This document shows positions 6,741 through 7,937 of a stretch of DNA of 7,937 nt, piece after piece. A program made the position numbers and the translations under genes. Position 1 is the stretch's first letter, and each line of letters begins with the position of its first letter. Location: positions 1-7,937 of the forward strand of contig JAEZRH010000073.1 of NCBI GenBank assembly GCA_023412845.1. The letters are read 5' to 3'. The DNA comes from Bacillota bacterium. Its GTDB lineage: Bacteria > Bacillota > Clostridia > Oscillospirales > Acutalibacteraceae. Under the pieces are notes generated by a model. The model was not told the origin of the DNA and did not search any database. It saw only the letters and a list, made by a program, of their open reading frames with translations.

Positions 6741-7655
6741 ATGAGCAACGGATACGACAATCATCGAGGCAGAGAACCGCTGCGGGAATACGACCGGTCT
6801 AGCGGCGAGTACCGTCCCGTTTCCCGTTCCGGGGGGCCGGGTGCCGGCTTCGCCGCCGCCGCGCAGAAACGGGCGGAACGCCGGAAACGCCACCGAAGGC
6901 GCGTGCTGGCATTTTTTTACCTGTTTCTGTTCGTGCTGGTCTGTTCCACGGCGGTCGTACTGTCCCTGACCGTGCTGTTCAAGATTTCAGATATCCGGGT
7001 CACTGGGACTTCCCGCTACTCCGCGCAGCAGATCGTACAGGCAAGCGGGGTAAAAACAGGGGACAACCTCTTTCTTACCCGTACGGGGCAGGTTTCGGCA
7101 AAGATCAAGGCCCGGCTGCCGTACCTTGAGACGGTGGCCGTCACGCGCCGGCTTCCCGCGGCCCTTTCCATAAACGTGGAGGAAGACGGTGTGTCGGGCG
7201 CGATACAGTCCGGAAAGAAATACATCATAGCGGGCGAACACGGCTGCGTGCTGGAGATCACGGACAAGCTGCCGCCGGACTGCACGCTTCTGAAAGGGCT
7301 GGATATCCAGACGGCCGAAGTCGGCAAGGCGATCGTGTATAAAAATTCAAACACGGCCAACGTCTTCAAAACCGTCATGGACGCGCTGCAGAAGAGCGGC
7401 CTTCAGAAGATCACGTCGGTGGATTTTTCGCAGTCCTACCGCACCCTTGTGCGTTACGACGGGAGGATTACCATAGACCTCGGCATGCCTTCAGACCTCG
7501 ATTACAAGCTGGACTTTGCCAAGTCCATTCTGACGGGAAAGCTGAAGAGCACGGACAAGGGCACGCTGAACATGTCGGTCGTTTCGGATACGGACAAGGC
7601 CTACTTTGACCCGGATTACGGTCCTTCTTCCTCTTCGGCGTCTTCCGGCAGGTAA
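6741..7655 (+). CDS. ftsQ: Cell division protein FtsQ/DivIB
   Basis: FtsQ/DivIB is a single-pass membrane protein that helps assemble the FtsB/FtsL part of the divisome and acts outside the membrane. The protein is 304 residues. Residues 1-54 are a hydrophilic cytoplasmic tail ending in a strongly basic run (AERRKRHRRR, 45-54). One membrane helix follows at about 55-80 (VLAFFYLFLFVLV...). An FtsQ-type POTRA domain covers about 81-148, with the typical opening ISDIRVTGTSRYSAQQIVQASGV and the LPYLETVAVTRRLPAALSINVEED end. The beta domain runs from about 155 to 288. A short Ser-rich tail (PSSSSASSGR) ends the protein. Identity rests on architecture, POTRA pattern and the position directly before ftsZ. 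DivIB is the Firmicute name for the same family. Confidence 0.9.
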   Translation: MSNGYDNHRGREPLREYDRSSGEYRPVSRSGGPGAGFAAAAQKRAERRKRHRRRVLAFFYLFLFVLVCSTAVVLSLTVLFKISDIRVTGTSRYSAQQIVQASGVKTGDNLFLTRTGQVSAKIKARLPYLETVAVTRRLPAALSINVEEDGVSGAIQSGKKYIIAGEHGCVLEITDKLPPDCTLLKGLDIQTAEVGKAIVYKNSNTANVFKTVMDALQKSGLQKITSVDFSQSYRTLVRYDGRITIDLGMPSDLDYKLDFAKSILTGKLKSTDKGTLNMSVVSDTDKAYFDPDYGPSSSSASSGR

Positions 7656-7705
7656 AACGGAGGTTTCAGGCGGCCGGGAGGAATCTCCGCGCAGGAAAAA
7701 AGCGA

Positions 7706-7733
7706 TTGAATTTGTAAGCAAAAAGTGTATAAT
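7706..7733 (+). promoter_or_regulatory. Sigma-A-like promoter upstream of ftsZ
   Basis: A -35 box TTGAAT (7706-7711) and a perfect -10 box TATAAT (7728-7733) are separated by 16 bases, in an AT-rich patch that stands out from the GC-rich surroundings. Transcription would begin near 7740, leaving a leader of about 54 bases before ATG 7794. This predicts that ftsZ can be expressed independently of the upstream operon. No terminator is seen after ftsQ, so read-through is also possible. Confidence 0.75.
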
Positions 7734-7777
7734 TAGTTCTGTAACCATTTCGGGAATTTCCGGATTCACGGATAAAT

Positions 7778-7784
7778 AAGGGGG
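7778..7784 (+). promoter_or_regulatory. Shine-Dalgarno deciding the ftsZ start
   Basis: AAGGGGG lies 9 bases before ATG 7794. An in-frame ATG at 7785 directly abuts the site and is too close to be used, so 7794 is chosen. Confidence 0.7.
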
Positions 7785-7793
7785 ATGCGGCAG

Positions 7794-7937
7794 ATGCCTT
7801 TTGAAATTGACAACGATTTCGACAATGTCGTTCAGATAAAGGTGATCGGGGTTGGCGGAGGCGGCGGGAACGCAGTCGACCGGATGGTCACGATGGGCGT
7901 GCAGGGCGTCGAATTCATCAGCGTAAATACGGACAGG
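7794..7937 (+). CDS. ftsZ: Cell division GTPase FtsZ, 3' truncated
   Basis: FtsZ is the tubulin-like GTPase that forms the cytokinetic ring on the inner face of the membrane. Only the first 48 residues fall in the window. They comprise a short acidic N-terminal tail (MPFEIDNDFDNVVQ) and the first nucleotide-binding strand and loop, IKVIGVGGGGGNAVDRM (residues 15-31). The next strand, VEFISVNTD (39-47), matches the start of the FtsZ GTPase domain, where the family usually reads F-x-x-x-N-T-D. It lies directly downstream of ftsQ with its own promoter and without ftsA between them. Confidence 0.97.
   Translation, partial: MPFEIDNDFDNVVQIKVIGVGGGGGNAVDRMVTMGVQGVEFISVNTDR

Noticed and set aside
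7670..7700. GGAG-GAAT-CTCC hairpin after ftsQ as a terminator
   Set aside because: The stem is only four clean pairs and is followed by an A-run, not a T-run, so it does not form an intrinsic terminator on the + strand; on the - strand the T-run comes before the stem.

Overview
This window is a GC-rich stretch of a division and cell wall (dcw) cluster. All genes lie on the + strand, are closely spaced, and mostly have good Shine-Dalgarno sequences. The protein set points to an endospore-lineage Firmicute of class Clostridia: a class B PBP with C-terminal PASTA domains, MraY, a SEDS protein of the FtsW/SpoVE type, MurG, a Cys-type MurA, a POTRA-containing FtsQ/DivIB and FtsZ. The high GC, and an order with murA between murG and ftsQ and no ftsA before ftsZ, suggest an Oscillospiraceae/Ruminococcaceae-like member. 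That placement is inference.

Layout: 1-1308 is the catalytic half plus two PASTA domains of a class B PBP (SpoVD/FtsI type, truncated by the window). 1334-1843 is a short protein that looks like a degenerate, shrunken Mur ligase. 1893-2900 is mraY, 2978-4240 ftsW/spoVE, 4274-5398 murG, 5464-6717 murA and 6741-7655 ftsQ/divIB. A sigma-A-like promoter at 7706-7733 is followed by the first 48 codons of ftsZ (7794 onward, truncated by the window).

Together the genes make lipid-linked peptidoglycan precursor and use it at the septum. MurA makes the first committed cytosolic intermediate, MraY makes lipid I, MurG makes lipid II, the SEDS protein polymerises glycan and the class B PBP crosslinks it. 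FtsQ and FtsZ belong to the divisome.

The most unusual feature is what occupies the murE/murF position. A 169-residue ORF has a recognisable Mur-ligase-like start whose P-loop is degenerate (GSDSRE where ligases have G-T/S-N-G-K-T). It also has a recognisable end of the central domain, but it lacks much of the middle and the whole C-terminal domain. No functional murC, murD, murE or murF lies anywhere between the PBP gene and ftsZ. Either the active ligases are encoded elsewhere and this is a vestige, or the family member has been kept as a non-catalytic protein. This is the best candidate in the window for something undescribed. The other genes look ordinary and intact.
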